From UBA993 sp964389365 (GTDB lineage Bacteria > Bacillota > Dethiobacteria > DTU022): 64,000 nt of DNA. Below are positions 51,229 through 60,154 of the stretch, piece by piece; positions within the stretch are counted from its first letter, which is position 1; each line of letters starts with the position of its first letter. The notes below the pieces were generated by a model. The model saw only the letters and a program-made list of their open reading frames with translations, was not told the origin of the DNA and searched no databases. The stretch is from NCBI GenBank assembly GCA_964389365.1, contig CAYMDO010000004.1:1-64000 (forward strand). Direction: 5' to 3'. The translations under genes were made by a program, and so were the position numbers.

Positions 51229-52770
51229 ATGAATGATAAATTAGAACACCTTGAAGCCCGGAGAATGCGAACTTTAGCGGGCGGCGGTGAAAAACGCGTT
51301 GAAGACCAGCATGGTAAAGGTAAATTGACCGCCAGGGAAAGGCTGAGTAAATTATTAGACGAGGACAGCTTTGTGGAAATCGGCACTTTTGCCCAAACAG
51401 GTCTGGAAGATGCAAGTTCACTTGACTACCCCAATCCCGGAGAAGGGGTGGTTAGCGGCTATGGTACGGTTGAAGGGCGACGCGTATATGTCTATGCGCA
51501 GGATTTTACAGTTGCAGGCGGTTCGCTTGGGGAAGTCCATGCAGCCAAAATCTGCCGTATTCTGGACCTGGCAGCCCAGAACGGAGCTCCCGTCATTGGG
51601 CTGAATGATTCCGGGGGAGCGAGGATCCAGGAAGGGGTTTACTCGCTTAATGGTTTTGGATCAATCTTTTACCGAAACACATTATGCTCGGGAGTTATTC
51701 CCCAGCTTTCAGTGATCATGGGCCCATGCGCCGGCGGCGCTGTTTATTCACCGGCGATTACCGATTTTGTCTTTATGGTGAGCAAGATTGGCAATATGTT
51801 TATTACTGGACCACAGGTGATCAAGGCTGTAACTGGAGAAGAGGTTTCAGCTGAAGAACTTGGCGGGGCAGCCACACATAACCAGACCAGCGGTGTTGCT
51901 CATTTTTTTGCTGAAGAAGAGGAAGAATGTTTTACCCAGATTCGGCGATTACTGAGTTTTTTACCCTCCAACAACATCGACGATCCTCCTCTCGCAATAT
52001 ACAGTGATCCTGAGCTTGACCCGGCAGAACTGTTAACAATTATGCCTGACAATCCAAATCGTTCTTATGATGTACGTGATGTGATTAAAAGGATCGTGGA
52101 TAATAGCGATCTTATGGAAGTACACGAGGGTTATGCCCAGAATGCAGTTGTTGGTTTTGCCCGCCTTGGCGGGAAACCGGTAGGTATAATTGCCAACCAG
52201 CCAATGTTTAAGGCCGGGTGTCTTGATATAAACAGTTCTGATAAGATTGCCCGTTTCGTCCGTTTTTGTGATTGTTTCAACCTGCCTCTGATCACTTTTG
52301 TTGATGTGCCCGGTTACCTGCCGGGGGTAGAACAGGAATGGGGCGGTATTATTCGTCACGGGGCCAAAGTACTATATGCTTATTCTGAAGCTACTGTTCC
52401 CCAGATTTCGATTATTCTCAGAAAAGCCTATGGTGGTGCTTATATAGCAATGAATTCTCGCTCGTTGGGAGCTGATCTCTGCCTAGCCTGGCCAACGGCT
52501 GAAATAGCAGTTATGGGTCCCGATGGGGCGGTTAATATTGTTAACAGGCGAGAGTTGGAGACAGCTGAAGATCAGGCCGTAAAACGGCAGGAGCTGGTTC
52601 AGCAATACCGTGACAAATATGCCAACCCCTATATTGCGGCTGCCCGGGGCTGGATCGATGAGGTTATTGACCCCCGACAGACAAGGGCTTACCTGATAAG
52701 GGGGCTTGAAATGGTTGAGAATAAACGCGAACAGCGATTGATGCGTAAGCATGGCAATATACCATTATAG
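51229..52770 (+). CDS. mmdA: Methylmalonyl-CoA carboxyltransferase subunit
   Basis: About 513 aa, crotonase-like carboxyltransferase of the propionyl-CoA carboxylase beta / methylmalonyl-CoA decarboxylase alpha / transcarboxylase 12S family. GLNDSGGARIQEGV near 124-137 and MGPCAGGAVYSPA near 164 are the first-half oxyanion and CoA sites; VDVPGYLPGVEQE near 360 and the KAYGGAYIAM segment the second half. ATG 51229 chosen (GGTGAG just upstream); GTG 51208 lacks a site. No biotin carrier or membrane decarboxylase subunit follows, so the reaction type (transcarboxylase, Na+-pumping decarboxylase or carboxylase) is open. Last gene of the propionate cluster. Confidence 0.9.
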   Translation: MNDKLEHLEARRMRTLAGGGEKRVEDQHGKGKLTARERLSKLLDEDSFVEIGTFAQTGLEDASSLDYPNPGEGVVSGYGTVEGRRVYVYAQDFTVAGGSLGEVHAAKICRILDLAAQNGAPVIGLNDSGGARIQEGVYSLNGFGSIFYRNTLCSGVIPQLSVIMGPCAGGAVYSPAITDFVFMVSKIGNMFITGPQVIKAVTGEEVSAEELGGAATHNQTSGVAHFFAEEEEECFTQIRRLLSFLPSNNIDDPPLAIYSDPELDPAELLTIMPDNPNRSYDVRDVIKRIVDNSDLMEVHEGYAQNAVVGFARLGGKPVGIIANQPMFKAGCLDINSSDKIARFVRFCDCFNLPLITFVDVPGYLPGVEQEWGGIIRHGAKVLYAYSEATVPQISIILRKAYGGAYIAMNSRSLGADLCLAWPTAEIAVMGPDGAVNIVNRRELETAEDQAVKRQELVQQYRDKYANPYIAAARGWIDEVIDPRQTRAYLIRGLEMVENKREQRLMRKHGNIPL

Positions 52771-52797
52771 GCTATCCTGGTAAAGCGCCACATATCC

Positions 52798-52827
52798 TTG
52801 ACAGCATTAAAGCGGTTGTTGTAAAAT
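52798..52827 (+). promoter_or_regulatory. Promoter of the argGH operon
   Basis: TTGACA (52798-52803), 18-nt spacer, TAAAAT (52822-52827), directly upstream of the T-box leader. Confidence 0.65.
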
Positions 52828-52845
52828 CTTCTAAAATAATATAAT

Positions 52846-53111
52846 GCCTGTGATAGGGAGAGTAACCGTATTGTAGCGGTAGCAGCGAGCCGGAGTTGGT
52901 GAAAGTCCGGACTTTAAGCAAGCGGTGAAGCGCACCCTGGAGGTGGCTGTTGAAACCGTGTTTTGCTGCGGTGTGTAGGCTGTCCCGGTTTTATACCGTT
53001 ATCAAGGCCGTTTTTCATGAAAACGGTTTAAGTGGTTCGGTAAGAATTTTACCGATCAATAAAGGTGGTACCGCGAGCCTCTCGTCCTTTAAAGGACGGG
53101 AGGCTTTTTTA
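52846..53111 (+). promoter_or_regulatory. T-box riboswitch, arginine type
   Basis: Stem I begins near 52855 (AGGGAGAGTAACC) with AGCGAGCC...GTTGGTGAAAGTCC as apical elements. On its 3' side GAAG-CGC-ACCC puts CGC (Arg) in the specifier position, which suits argGH downstream. The antiterminator T-box AAAGGTGGTACCGCG lies at 53061-53075. The terminator stem is CCTCTCGTCC (53079-53088) with GGACGGGAGG (53095-53104), then TTTTTT. Uncharged tRNA-Arg should turn on argGH. This explains the 382-bp gap. Confidence 0.92.
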
Positions 53112-53152
53112 AATTTAGTAAAAATATTGGCTATATGAGGAGGGCGTTTAAA

Positions 53153-54388
53153 GTGGCTCGAGAAAAAGTGGTTCTCGCTTACTCTGGAGGGTTGGATACA
53201 TCGGTAATTGTAAAATGGCTGCTCGAAAAATACGATTATGAGATCATCACTATGACAGCCAATGTCGGCCAGGGCGATTCCGAATTGGAAGGCCTGGAAG
53301 AAAGGGCTATCAAAACCGGTGCAGCACAGGTCTTTATTGAAGATCTGCGTGAACAGCTTGTAAGAGACTACATCTTTCCGATGGTACAGTCCGGTGCTGT
53401 ATACGAGGGTAAATACCTGCTGGGAACAGCAATTGCAAGACCGCTGATCGGCAAAAAACTGGTTGAGATCGCAGAAAAAGTTGGAGCTACGGCAGTGGCG
53501 CATGGGGCTACCGGTAAAGGCAACGATCAGGTACGGTTTGAATTTGCCGTGAAAGCGCTTAACCCGTATCTGAAAATAATAGCACCCTGGCGTGAATGGG
53601 ATCTAAAAGGCCGCAGCGATTGTATGGTTTACGCTCGCAACCATGGTATAAAGATTCCGGTAACGGCTGAAAAACCCTACAGTATTGATCGTAACATTTG
53701 GCATATTAGTTTTGAAGGCGGAATTTTGGAAGACCCGGACCGTGAGCCAGATAGAGATATGTACCGCATGACAGTTGATCCGGTTGACGCACCGGACCAG
53801 ACTGAAGATTTGACGATCTCTTTCGAAAATGGGATCCCCTTTGCAGTAAATGGCAAAAAACATAGTCCGGCGCAGTTAATTGATGAGTTGAATATTATTG
53901 CCGGACGCCATGGAGTGGGGCGAATTGATATGGTAGAAAACCGTTTTTTGGGCATGAAATCACGTGGCATCTATGAAACTCCGGGTGGTACTCTGATTTC
54001 CTTTGCCCATCGTGAATTAGAACATTACACCCTTGATCGCGATCTGTACCATTATAAAGAAGGGATAGCCTTGAAATATGCAGAAATGATTTATTACGGT
54101 CTCTGGTTTACTCCACTGCGTGAAGCGCTCGATGCGTTTATTCAAAAGACACAGGAGAAGGTGACAGGTACAATCGGGATGAAACTCTACAAGGGAAATA
54201 TCACTGTCAGCGGAAGAGAATCGGTCCATACTCTTTACCACCACGGGATGGCCACGTTTGAAGATGATGATCTTTTTGAGCAGAAAGATGCTCAGGGTTT
54301 TATCAACCTCTATGGGCTGCCTATGGCGATCAGGGGTATGGTTGAAATGAAAGCAAGGAAAAAGAAAGAGGAGGCTTCGAAAAACTGA
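53153..54388 (+). CDS. argG: Argininosuccinate synthase
   Basis: About 411 aa; ATP-dependent joining of citrulline and aspartate. LAYSGGLDTSV near 8-18 is the PP-loop; GKGNDQVRFE near 117 binds aspartate/citrulline; PGGTLISFAHRELE near 277 is conserved. The GTG at 53153 is chosen because AGGAGGG lies 8 nt before it; the ATG at 53135 is upstream of that site and would include it. Expressed from the Arg T-box. Its TGA overlaps the first codon of argH (CTGA). Confidence 0.95.
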   Translation: MAREKVVLAYSGGLDTSVIVKWLLEKYDYEIITMTANVGQGDSELEGLEERAIKTGAAQVFIEDLREQLVRDYIFPMVQSGAVYEGKYLLGTAIARPLIGKKLVEIAEKVGATAVAHGATGKGNDQVRFEFAVKALNPYLKIIAPWREWDLKGRSDCMVYARNHGIKIPVTAEKPYSIDRNIWHISFEGGILEDPDREPDRDMYRMTVDPVDAPDQTEDLTISFENGIPFAVNGKKHSPAQLIDELNIIAGRHGVGRIDMVENRFLGMKSRGIYETPGGTLISFAHRELEHYTLDRDLYHYKEGIALKYAEMIYYGLWFTPLREALDAFIQKTQEKVTGTIGMKLYKGNITVSGRESVHTLYHHGMATFEDDDLFEQKDAQGFINLYGLPMAIRGMVEMKARKKKEEASKN

Positions 54389-55761
54389 AAAAACCGTGGC
54401 AGGGCCGTTTTGAAAAAGAAATTGATGACCTGGTTTTAGAGTTTACCGCATCGCTGCCTTTTGATCGTCGCCTGTCGCTTTACGATGTAAGGGGTAGTAT
54501 CGCCCACGCTGAAATGCTTGCTGAGCAGGGTATTATCTCTGTTTCTGAAGCTGATGATATTGTCGGAGGGCTCAGGATAATAGCAGTGGAAATAGAAAGT
54601 GGCACTTTTTCGGATGATCTTGCCTGCGAAGATATTCACATGAACATTGAAAAAAGGCTTTTCGAAATAATCGGCCCTGTAGCGGGAAAACTGCATACCG
54701 GACGCAGTCGTAACGACCAGGTGGCGCTTGATATGCACCTTTACCTCCGTGAAGAGCTTGCTCACATTGATCAGCTACTTAAAAAGCTACAGGTGACGAT
54801 CATTGATCTGGCCCGGGAAAATGAAGATCTGATCGTTCCCGGGTATACTCACTTGCAGCGGGCACAGCCACTATTGTTAGCCCATCACCTGCTTGCCTAC
54901 TTCTGGATGCTCGGCCGTGACCGCGAACGGATAAAAAGTGTGGCGAAAGGAATCGATCTGATGCCCCTCGGCGCTGGTGCTTTAGCCGGTACCGGTTTTC
55001 CGGTTAATCGGGAACTGGTTGCTGAAAAACTAGGTTTTTCAGCACTCTATGAAAACAGCATTGATGCAGTTAGCGATCGTGATTACCTGATTGAGTTTTT
55101 AGCTTTCGCATCAATTCTAATCATGCACTTAAGCAGGTTCAGTGAGGAGTTGATCCTCTGGAATAGCTCGGAATTTGGCTTCATTGAGATTGATGACGCT
55201 TATACTACCGGCAGCAGCATGATGCCGCAGAAAAAAAATCCGGATGTTGCTGAACTGGTGCGCGGTAAAACAGGCCGAATTTACGGTGCCCTGTTTGCCA
55301 TGTTAACAATGATGAAAGGGATACCCCTCGCTTACAACAAGGATATGCAGGAAGACAAAGAAGGCCTTTTCGATGTCGTTGATCAGCTGAAAGTGATTTT
55401 ACCCATTTTTGCCGGGATGTTGCAAACCATGACTATCAAAAAGGAACGGCTATTAAATGCAATTGATGACGATTATTTATGCGCGACAGACATAGCCGAT
55501 TACCTGGCGTCCAAAGGTGTCGCTTTTAGGGATGCCCATCATATTGTCGGGGAAATGATTGCCTACACGAACCGGGCCAGTAAACGTTTGCGTGAGCTGA
55601 ACGATCAGGAGAGGTCCAGTTTCCATCCTTTTTTGGCAGTTAAAATTGACGAGCTTTATAATCCGGCCCGGGTGGTCGAGGCCAGGAAAAGCCGGGGTGG
55701 AACATCTCCCACAGCGGTGAAGCTGCAAATTGAAAAAGCAGTTAAGTCTCTAAGCGCTTAA
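54385..55761 (+). CDS. argH: Argininosuccinate lyase, apparent CTG start
   Basis: 458 aa when begun at CTG 54385: (M)KKPWQGRFEKEIDDLV, matching the family N-terminus. Between the last in-frame stop (54343-54345) and the first ATG (54514) there is no ATG, GTG or TTG, and starting at 54514 would remove 43 conserved residues including the GRF substrate loop. AGAGGAGG (54367-54374) is spaced 10 nt from the CTG. Catalytic signature GSSMMPQKKNPD near 273-284 and HTGRSRNDQ near 104. Cleaves argininosuccinate to arginine and fumarate. Overlaps argG by 4 bp and the convergent exonuclease gene by 4 bp. Confidence 0.93.
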   Translation: MKKPWQGRFEKEIDDLVLEFTASLPFDRRLSLYDVRGSIAHAEMLAEQGIISVSEADDIVGGLRIIAVEIESGTFSDDLACEDIHMNIEKRLFEIIGPVAGKLHTGRSRNDQVALDMHLYLREELAHIDQLLKKLQVTIIDLARENEDLIVPGYTHLQRAQPLLLAHHLLAYFWMLGRDRERIKSVAKGIDLMPLGAGALAGTGFPVNRELVAEKLGFSALYENSIDAVSDRDYLIEFLAFASILIMHLSRFSEELILWNSSEFGFIEIDDAYTTGSSMMPQKKNPDVAELVRGKTGRIYGALFAMLTMMKGIPLAYNKDMQEDKEGLFDVVDQLKVILPIFAGMLQTMTIKKERLLNAIDDDYLCATDIADYLASKGVAFRDAHHIVGEMIAYTNRASKRLRELNDQERSSFHPFLAVKIDELYNPARVVEARKSRGGTSPTAVKLQIEKAVKSLSA

Positions 55762-56582
55762 AAGATCAAGGGGTATCCTTTAGTCAGGTTGGAATCGCTA
55801 AAAAGAGCGGCTAGATGATGGAGATTGGTTATGCCGCGATTGTCTAATTCGGGTAACAATTTTAAATACAGTTCGGCGGCAATACGGGCATCGCCGAGAG
55901 CATTATGCCTGCCACTTAAATCCAGTTTAAAAACAGTGGAAAGATTTTCAAGAGAATAATCACCTATAGAATAATATAGTGCCGAAGTAAGCAGCACAGT
56001 GTCAATTACCGGGTTTATAAAACGTCTCCCGGTGGCTTCACTGATCTTTATGTTGATAAAAGCCAAATCAAATGGTGCATTGTGGGCAATACAAATCCGC
56101 GGCCCGCAATATTTCAAAAAATCAAGCAACACAGGGATAATTTGCGGTTTATTTTTTACCATGTTATCATCTAAGCCTGTAATGCGTCTGGCAACCGGTG
56201 GAATTGGACGCCTGGGGTTGACGAGGTTATAAAAGTGATCATTATTGGAAATTATAGCATGTTCGATCGTTACTGCTCCGATGGCCATGATTTCGTCGCA
56301 CATGTAAGGGTGCAGACCGGTGGTTTCAGTATCAAAAACTACATAAGAAGCGTTTAAAAGATCTTGCTCCCAATCAATACCCGTTTTAATCGCGGATATC
56401 TCTGCTGAAAGTTTCCCAAAGACAGCTTGATCATTGGTGATCGGTTCCGGTTGTTTTGCTCCGGTTAACAAATAGCTAAGTAGTTTTTCGCTGCTGCTGG
56501 TCCGAGGTGCCGATCCGTTTTTTTTCGCTTTGCGATTTAGCAGGTTATAATCTGGCTCATAATGGAAATGTTTATTTTTCAT
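55758..56582 (-). CDS. DnaQ-like 3'-5' exonuclease
   Basis: About 274 aa. DEDDh exonuclease fold from about 80: VVFDTETTGLHPY (Asp and Glu), HNAPFDLAFINI near 168 and HNALGDARIAAELYL near 228 with the catalytic His-Asp. The first 75 residues are unique. Start ATG 56582 has GAGGG 7 nt upstream; ATG 56618 overlaps the previous gene and has no site. Together with the upstream cNMP/CBS/DUF294 gene it forms the pair often seen beside acetate/carboxylate symporters and acyl-CoA synthetases, as here. Its role in that setting may be nucleotide or RNA turnover and not replication proofreading. Confidence 0.85.
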   Translation of the reverse strand: MKNKHFHYEPDYNLLNRKAKKNGSAPRTSSSEKLLSYLLTGAKQPEPITNDQAVFGKLSAEISAIKTGIDWEQDLLNASYVVFDTETTGLHPYMCDEIMAIGAVTIEHAIISNNDHFYNLVNPRRPIPPVARRITGLDDNMVKNKPQIIPVLLDFLKYCGPRICIAHNAPFDLAFINIKISEATGRRFINPVIDTVLLTSALYYSIGDYSLENLSTVFKLDLSGRHNALGDARIAAELYLKLLPELDNRGITNLHHLAALFSDSNLTKGYPLIF

Positions 56583-56601
56583 CTGCTTTCCCTCGCCCTC
56601 T

Positions 56602-58536
56602 TCAAGCTTTGTGAACATGAAAAGAATGATCGGTCAGAGTTTGCAGACGGTTTACTACAAGCATCGCTTCCTTAAGCAAAGTGCGCTCTTTTTTATTAAG
56701 TTGCCCTAGATCGATTACATTATCAGGAGTGTGCCCTATCCGCATCCTGTCTACGGAATTTCGGATTCTGAACATCAATAATGACTCAAAAGCCGCTTCG
56801 ACAAACTCTGCATCATCGGCCTTGAATACTCCCCTAGATTTTAGACTGTGGATCCGGTCGAAACTGTTTGTTTCCCGAATTCCTTCCCTAAGTGCAAAAA
56901 GGCGGATGCAATCAACCAGGTGAACCATAACCTCAGTTTTTAAGTTTACTTTACGTTTCTTGCTGCTGGTTCTGCGGGTAATAATGTTCCCGAATATACT
57001 CAGTGGAACCCTGTGTTTCAGATCGTCTTCGGCTATAAAGAGAAGGGCGTGCTTTGATTCTTTAATAAGCGCAGTACTGTAGTTTTTTAGCTGTTCGTAC
57101 AGTGTATATTCTCCGTAAAGGTAGCGGTAGTCCAGGAAAATAGTCATGTTGCGGATATCTTTCGGATCAAGGGTCGTGGTCCAACGGTTTAGCATAGCTT
57201 TCCATTCGGAGAAGGGCCGGCACCACTGGGGGTTGTCAGGCAGGACAAGGCCGCTGCAGCGATTGAAACCACACATTTCCAGGCCGGAAACAATTATTTT
57301 ACCGAGGTTCAGGAAATATTCAGCAGTTTTATCTTTTTCATCGGTGTTGACGTCTGCATAAATAATACCATGATCCTGATCGGTTCGCGCAAACTGTTCT
57401 TTACGCCCGGCACTACCCATTGTGATTAAACAATAATCTATCGGTGGTTTCCCCCAACCTTTACTGACCATCTCAATTTCGGCTATCTCAATGACCCGCC
57501 GGGTGATCCGATCATATAATTCTGTCAGCAGGGTACAGATTTCCGAAGCAAAAGCTCGTTCAGTCAACAGGGCTTGCTGAACCTGGTCTATTTCCCTGAT
57601 TAAACCTGCTAACCCGGCAAAGTTATCCTGGTATTCGATTTGCCTGATAATCGACAACGCACCACTGTTGCGGTTACGGATTAAATCTTTGACTGTGATT
57701 ATGCCGTGTAAAATATCGTAGTCATCGGTAATAACTATGTGTTTTATATTGTACCTTGTCATCATTAAAAGAGCCCGGTAACTAAAATCGTCGGGTTTAA
57801 CTGTGATTAAATTGCCGGACATTATTTCGTGTGCTCTCCGGCTTAAATCTGGATGAGTAGTGGTGAGGACTTTGTGAACTAGGTCTTTTTCGGTGATAAT
57901 ACCAATAGGTTTGCCATTAAAAGCTGCTACAACCACCGAACTGACCTTGTATTTGCGCATTTTTTGAGCTACATCGCTTATTTTATCCATCGGCAGGCAG
58001 GTAACTACCTGATCCCGGGCAATATCAGCTACCCGTCGGCGAAGACTTTGGCCCTGGAAGAATTGTTCTTCATAACGGCTGTCTGCAAAAGTCAAGTAGA
58101 GTTCTTTCAATCTGGCAGCAAGAGTCTTGGTGAAAAAATCGGCAAAGCAGCTGTTACCGGCCAGGGTTTGTTGAAAGTTTTTCTGGCTGATTAACATGCA
58201 GGTTAAATCATCGGCAGCGATCATGGAAACTGGATAAGCATCATCTGATAGCAGCACCGTAACCCCGAAAAAATCTCCCTTGCTTCTTATCGTGGCTACA
58301 GATTCTTCGTTGCCTAATCTGGCCAGCGCTTTAGCTTTACCGGCCAAAATAAAAAAAAGGATATGCTTCGAAGGTTCTCCCTCGCGAAAAATAAAGCTAT
58401 CCTTAGGATAATATTTGATCGTAGCTTCATCAATAATTGCGGAGATAGCTTTATCTTCGATAAATGTAAAAGGCGTAGTCATTTTCAGGATATTAAACAG
58501 TTCTTCTTTACTGTAATCCGGAACCGGAGCATCCAT
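56602..58536 (-). CDS. cNMP-binding / CBS / DUF294 nucleotidyltransferase-like protein
   Basis: About 644 aa with four modules: cyclic-nucleotide-binding domain (about 15-135), two CBS motifs (about 165-285, each ending GIITEKDLV or GIITVKDLI), a GlnD-like nucleotidyltransferase domain DUF294 (about 300-460) with GSAGRKEQFARTDQDHG near 375-391, and its C-terminal helical substrate-binding domain (to 644). The G-S-x9-D-x-D pattern is intact, so it may transfer nucleotides to a partner protein. ATG 58536 follows GAGGG. Gene order with DnaQ, DUF4212/symporter and CoA ligase suggests control of carboxylate uptake and activation by second messenger and energy state. Confidence 0.85.
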   Translation of the reverse strand: MDAPVPDYSKEELFNILKMTTPFTFIEDKAISAIIDEATIKYYPKDSFIFREGEPSKHILFFILAGKAKALARLGNEESVATIRSKGDFFGVTVLLSDDAYPVSMIAADDLTCMLISQKNFQQTLAGNSCFADFFTKTLAARLKELYLTFADSRYEEQFFQGQSLRRRVADIARDQVVTCLPMDKISDVAQKMRKYKVSSVVVAAFNGKPIGIITEKDLVHKVLTTTHPDLSRRAHEIMSGNLITVKPDDFSYRALLMMTRYNIKHIVITDDYDILHGIITVKDLIRNRNSGALSIIRQIEYQDNFAGLAGLIREIDQVQQALLTERAFASEICTLLTELYDRITRRVIEIAEIEMVSKGWGKPPIDYCLITMGSAGRKEQFARTDQDHGIIYADVNTDEKDKTAEYFLNLGKIIVSGLEMCGFNRCSGLVLPDNPQWCRPFSEWKAMLNRWTTTLDPKDIRNMTIFLDYRYLYGEYTLYEQLKNYSTALIKESKHALLFIAEDDLKHRVPLSIFGNIITRRTSSKKRKVNLKTEVMVHLVDCIRLFALREGIRETNSFDRIHSLKSRGVFKADDAEFVEAAFESLLMFRIRNSVDRMRIGHTPDNVIDLGQLNKKERTLLKEAMLVVNRLQTLTDHSFHVHKA

Positions 58537-58604
58537 GAAATTTACCCTCATTGTTTTGAAATCTCTGTTGTTAGGATTATAACGATAAAGATTTGCAGTG
58601 GCAA

Positions 58605-58638
58605 TAATAAAGAGGATTCACTATGTAAGGGAATCCTC
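58605..58638 (-). terminator. Terminator after the acyl-CoA synthetase remnant
   Basis: GAGGATTC on the minus strand (58638-58631) pairs with GAATCCTC (58619-58612), 11-nt loop, followed by TTTATTATT. It lies 56 bp past the pseudogene stop. Confidence 0.5.
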
Positions 58639-58693
58639 AGCATAAACTGTCAGCAATAAATCATGTTCCTTAAAAAAGCAAAGATGTTGCGTT

Positions 58694-60154
58694 CTAATTA
58701 GCTTGCTTGTTTTTAGTTTCTCCTTCTTCCCAGAGCATGCGGCGCATAACTTTACCAATCATTGTTTTGGGCAGCTCTGTTCTGAATTCGATCAGTTTCG
58801 GTACTTTATATGAGGCTAAGTTAGTTTTGCAGTGCTCGATAACTTCTGCTTCAGTCATCATTTCCCCTTCTTTGAGGACGATATAAGCTTTAAGAGTCTC
58901 GCTGCAATAAGGATCGTTGATTCCCGCTACGGTTGCTTCCATGATTTTTGGATGAGCATAAAGAACTTCTTCTGCAGCGCGTGGATAGATGTTTAAGCCA
59001 CCGGCAATCACCATATCCTTTTTGCGGTCAACTATAAAAACGTATCCTTCTTCATCGGCTCGGGCGATATCACCTGTACAAAACCAGCCGTCACAAAAGT
59101 TCTGTGCAGTCTCTTCAGGCATATTCAGATAGCCTTCTATTACCTGAGGTCCACGCAGGCATAGTTCCCCTATTCCACCGATTGGTAATTTTTCTTTGCC
59201 GGTTTCAACATCAACAATTTTATATTCTGTATCAGGCATCGGCAAGCCAGTGCTTCAGGGTTTCCGTTTGCCGTAAACCGGGTTGGCATGAGTAACCGGT
59301 GATGTTTCAGATAAACCAAACCCTTCAACCAATCTGCCTCCTGTGTTTTTTTCAAATTGCTGCTGTACCTCAACCGGCAGCGGTGCAGCACCGCTAATAC
59401 AGATTCTGATCGATTTAATATCGAAATTTTTAAGGTTTTGTGCGTTGTTAATGGCTACATAGATAGTTGGCACACCAGGGAAAAGGGTTGGCTTTTGCTT
59501 GTCGATTATTTTTAATACATCTTCTAAAACAAAGCAAGGCACTAACACCAGTTTACCGCCATTCAACAGGCCAGGTTTAAAACGGTGGTCAGGCCATAGC
59601 TGTGAAAGAATGGAAGAACGCCTAATGCGATCTCTTTTCCATCCTGGTAATCCGTGCACCAGGCTTTAAACTAGGACATGTTGGCAACCAGGTTACTGTG
59701 CTTTAAAACAGCCCCTTTGGAGATGCTCGTTGTTTCTCCTGTTTAGAGGAATAATGCGCGATCTTCAGGTTTAATTTCCACAACAGGCGGTTTTTTCCCA
59801 CTATATTTTTTAAGCAGTTCAACAGGCGAATAGTCTTCCTTGTGAAGCGTAACCCGGTCCCCTTCTTTTTTTCTTTAAAAAGCGTGTAAAGCATATATAA
59901 GAAATTGGGGAGGAAATCTTTAATACTGCCGGCTATGACGTTCTTTATATTTGTGTTCAATTGGACTTCTTTTATTATGTTATAAAAGCGTGTTAGGGTA
60001 ATTACTGTTTCAGCTCCCGGCCCATGAAATGAACCGCCGCTTGTTCACTGTATCGATACGCAGCTTTCCGGATAAGCTGATAGAGGGAAAGACGTGGGTA
60101 ATCAATACTGTGTGGCTCTTGTGGTTCGTAATTCTTTAGCCATACTTTCTCCAT
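58694..60154 (-). pseudogene. fadD: Decayed long-chain acyl-CoA synthetase
   Basis: Pieces of one AMP-forming fatty-acid CoA ligase lie in order on the minus strand in several frames. N-terminus from ATG 60154 (MEKVWLKNYEPQEPHSIDYP...AAVHFMGRELKQ) stops at a TAA near 60007. Next NIKNVIAGSIKDFLPNFLYM (about 59950-59890) resumes about 90 residues later than expected, so an internal deletion removed the early core. Then, after shifts and stops, PTLFPGVPTIYVAINN, CISGAAPLPVEVQQQFE and GFGLSETSPVTHANP (59659-59255), and finally PDTEYKIVDVETGKEKLP, GDIARADEEGYVF, VDRKKDMVIAGGLNIYPR to a proper stop at 58694. The TGG-rich P-loop (STS/TGGTT) is missing. The gene is dead. Confidence 0.88.
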
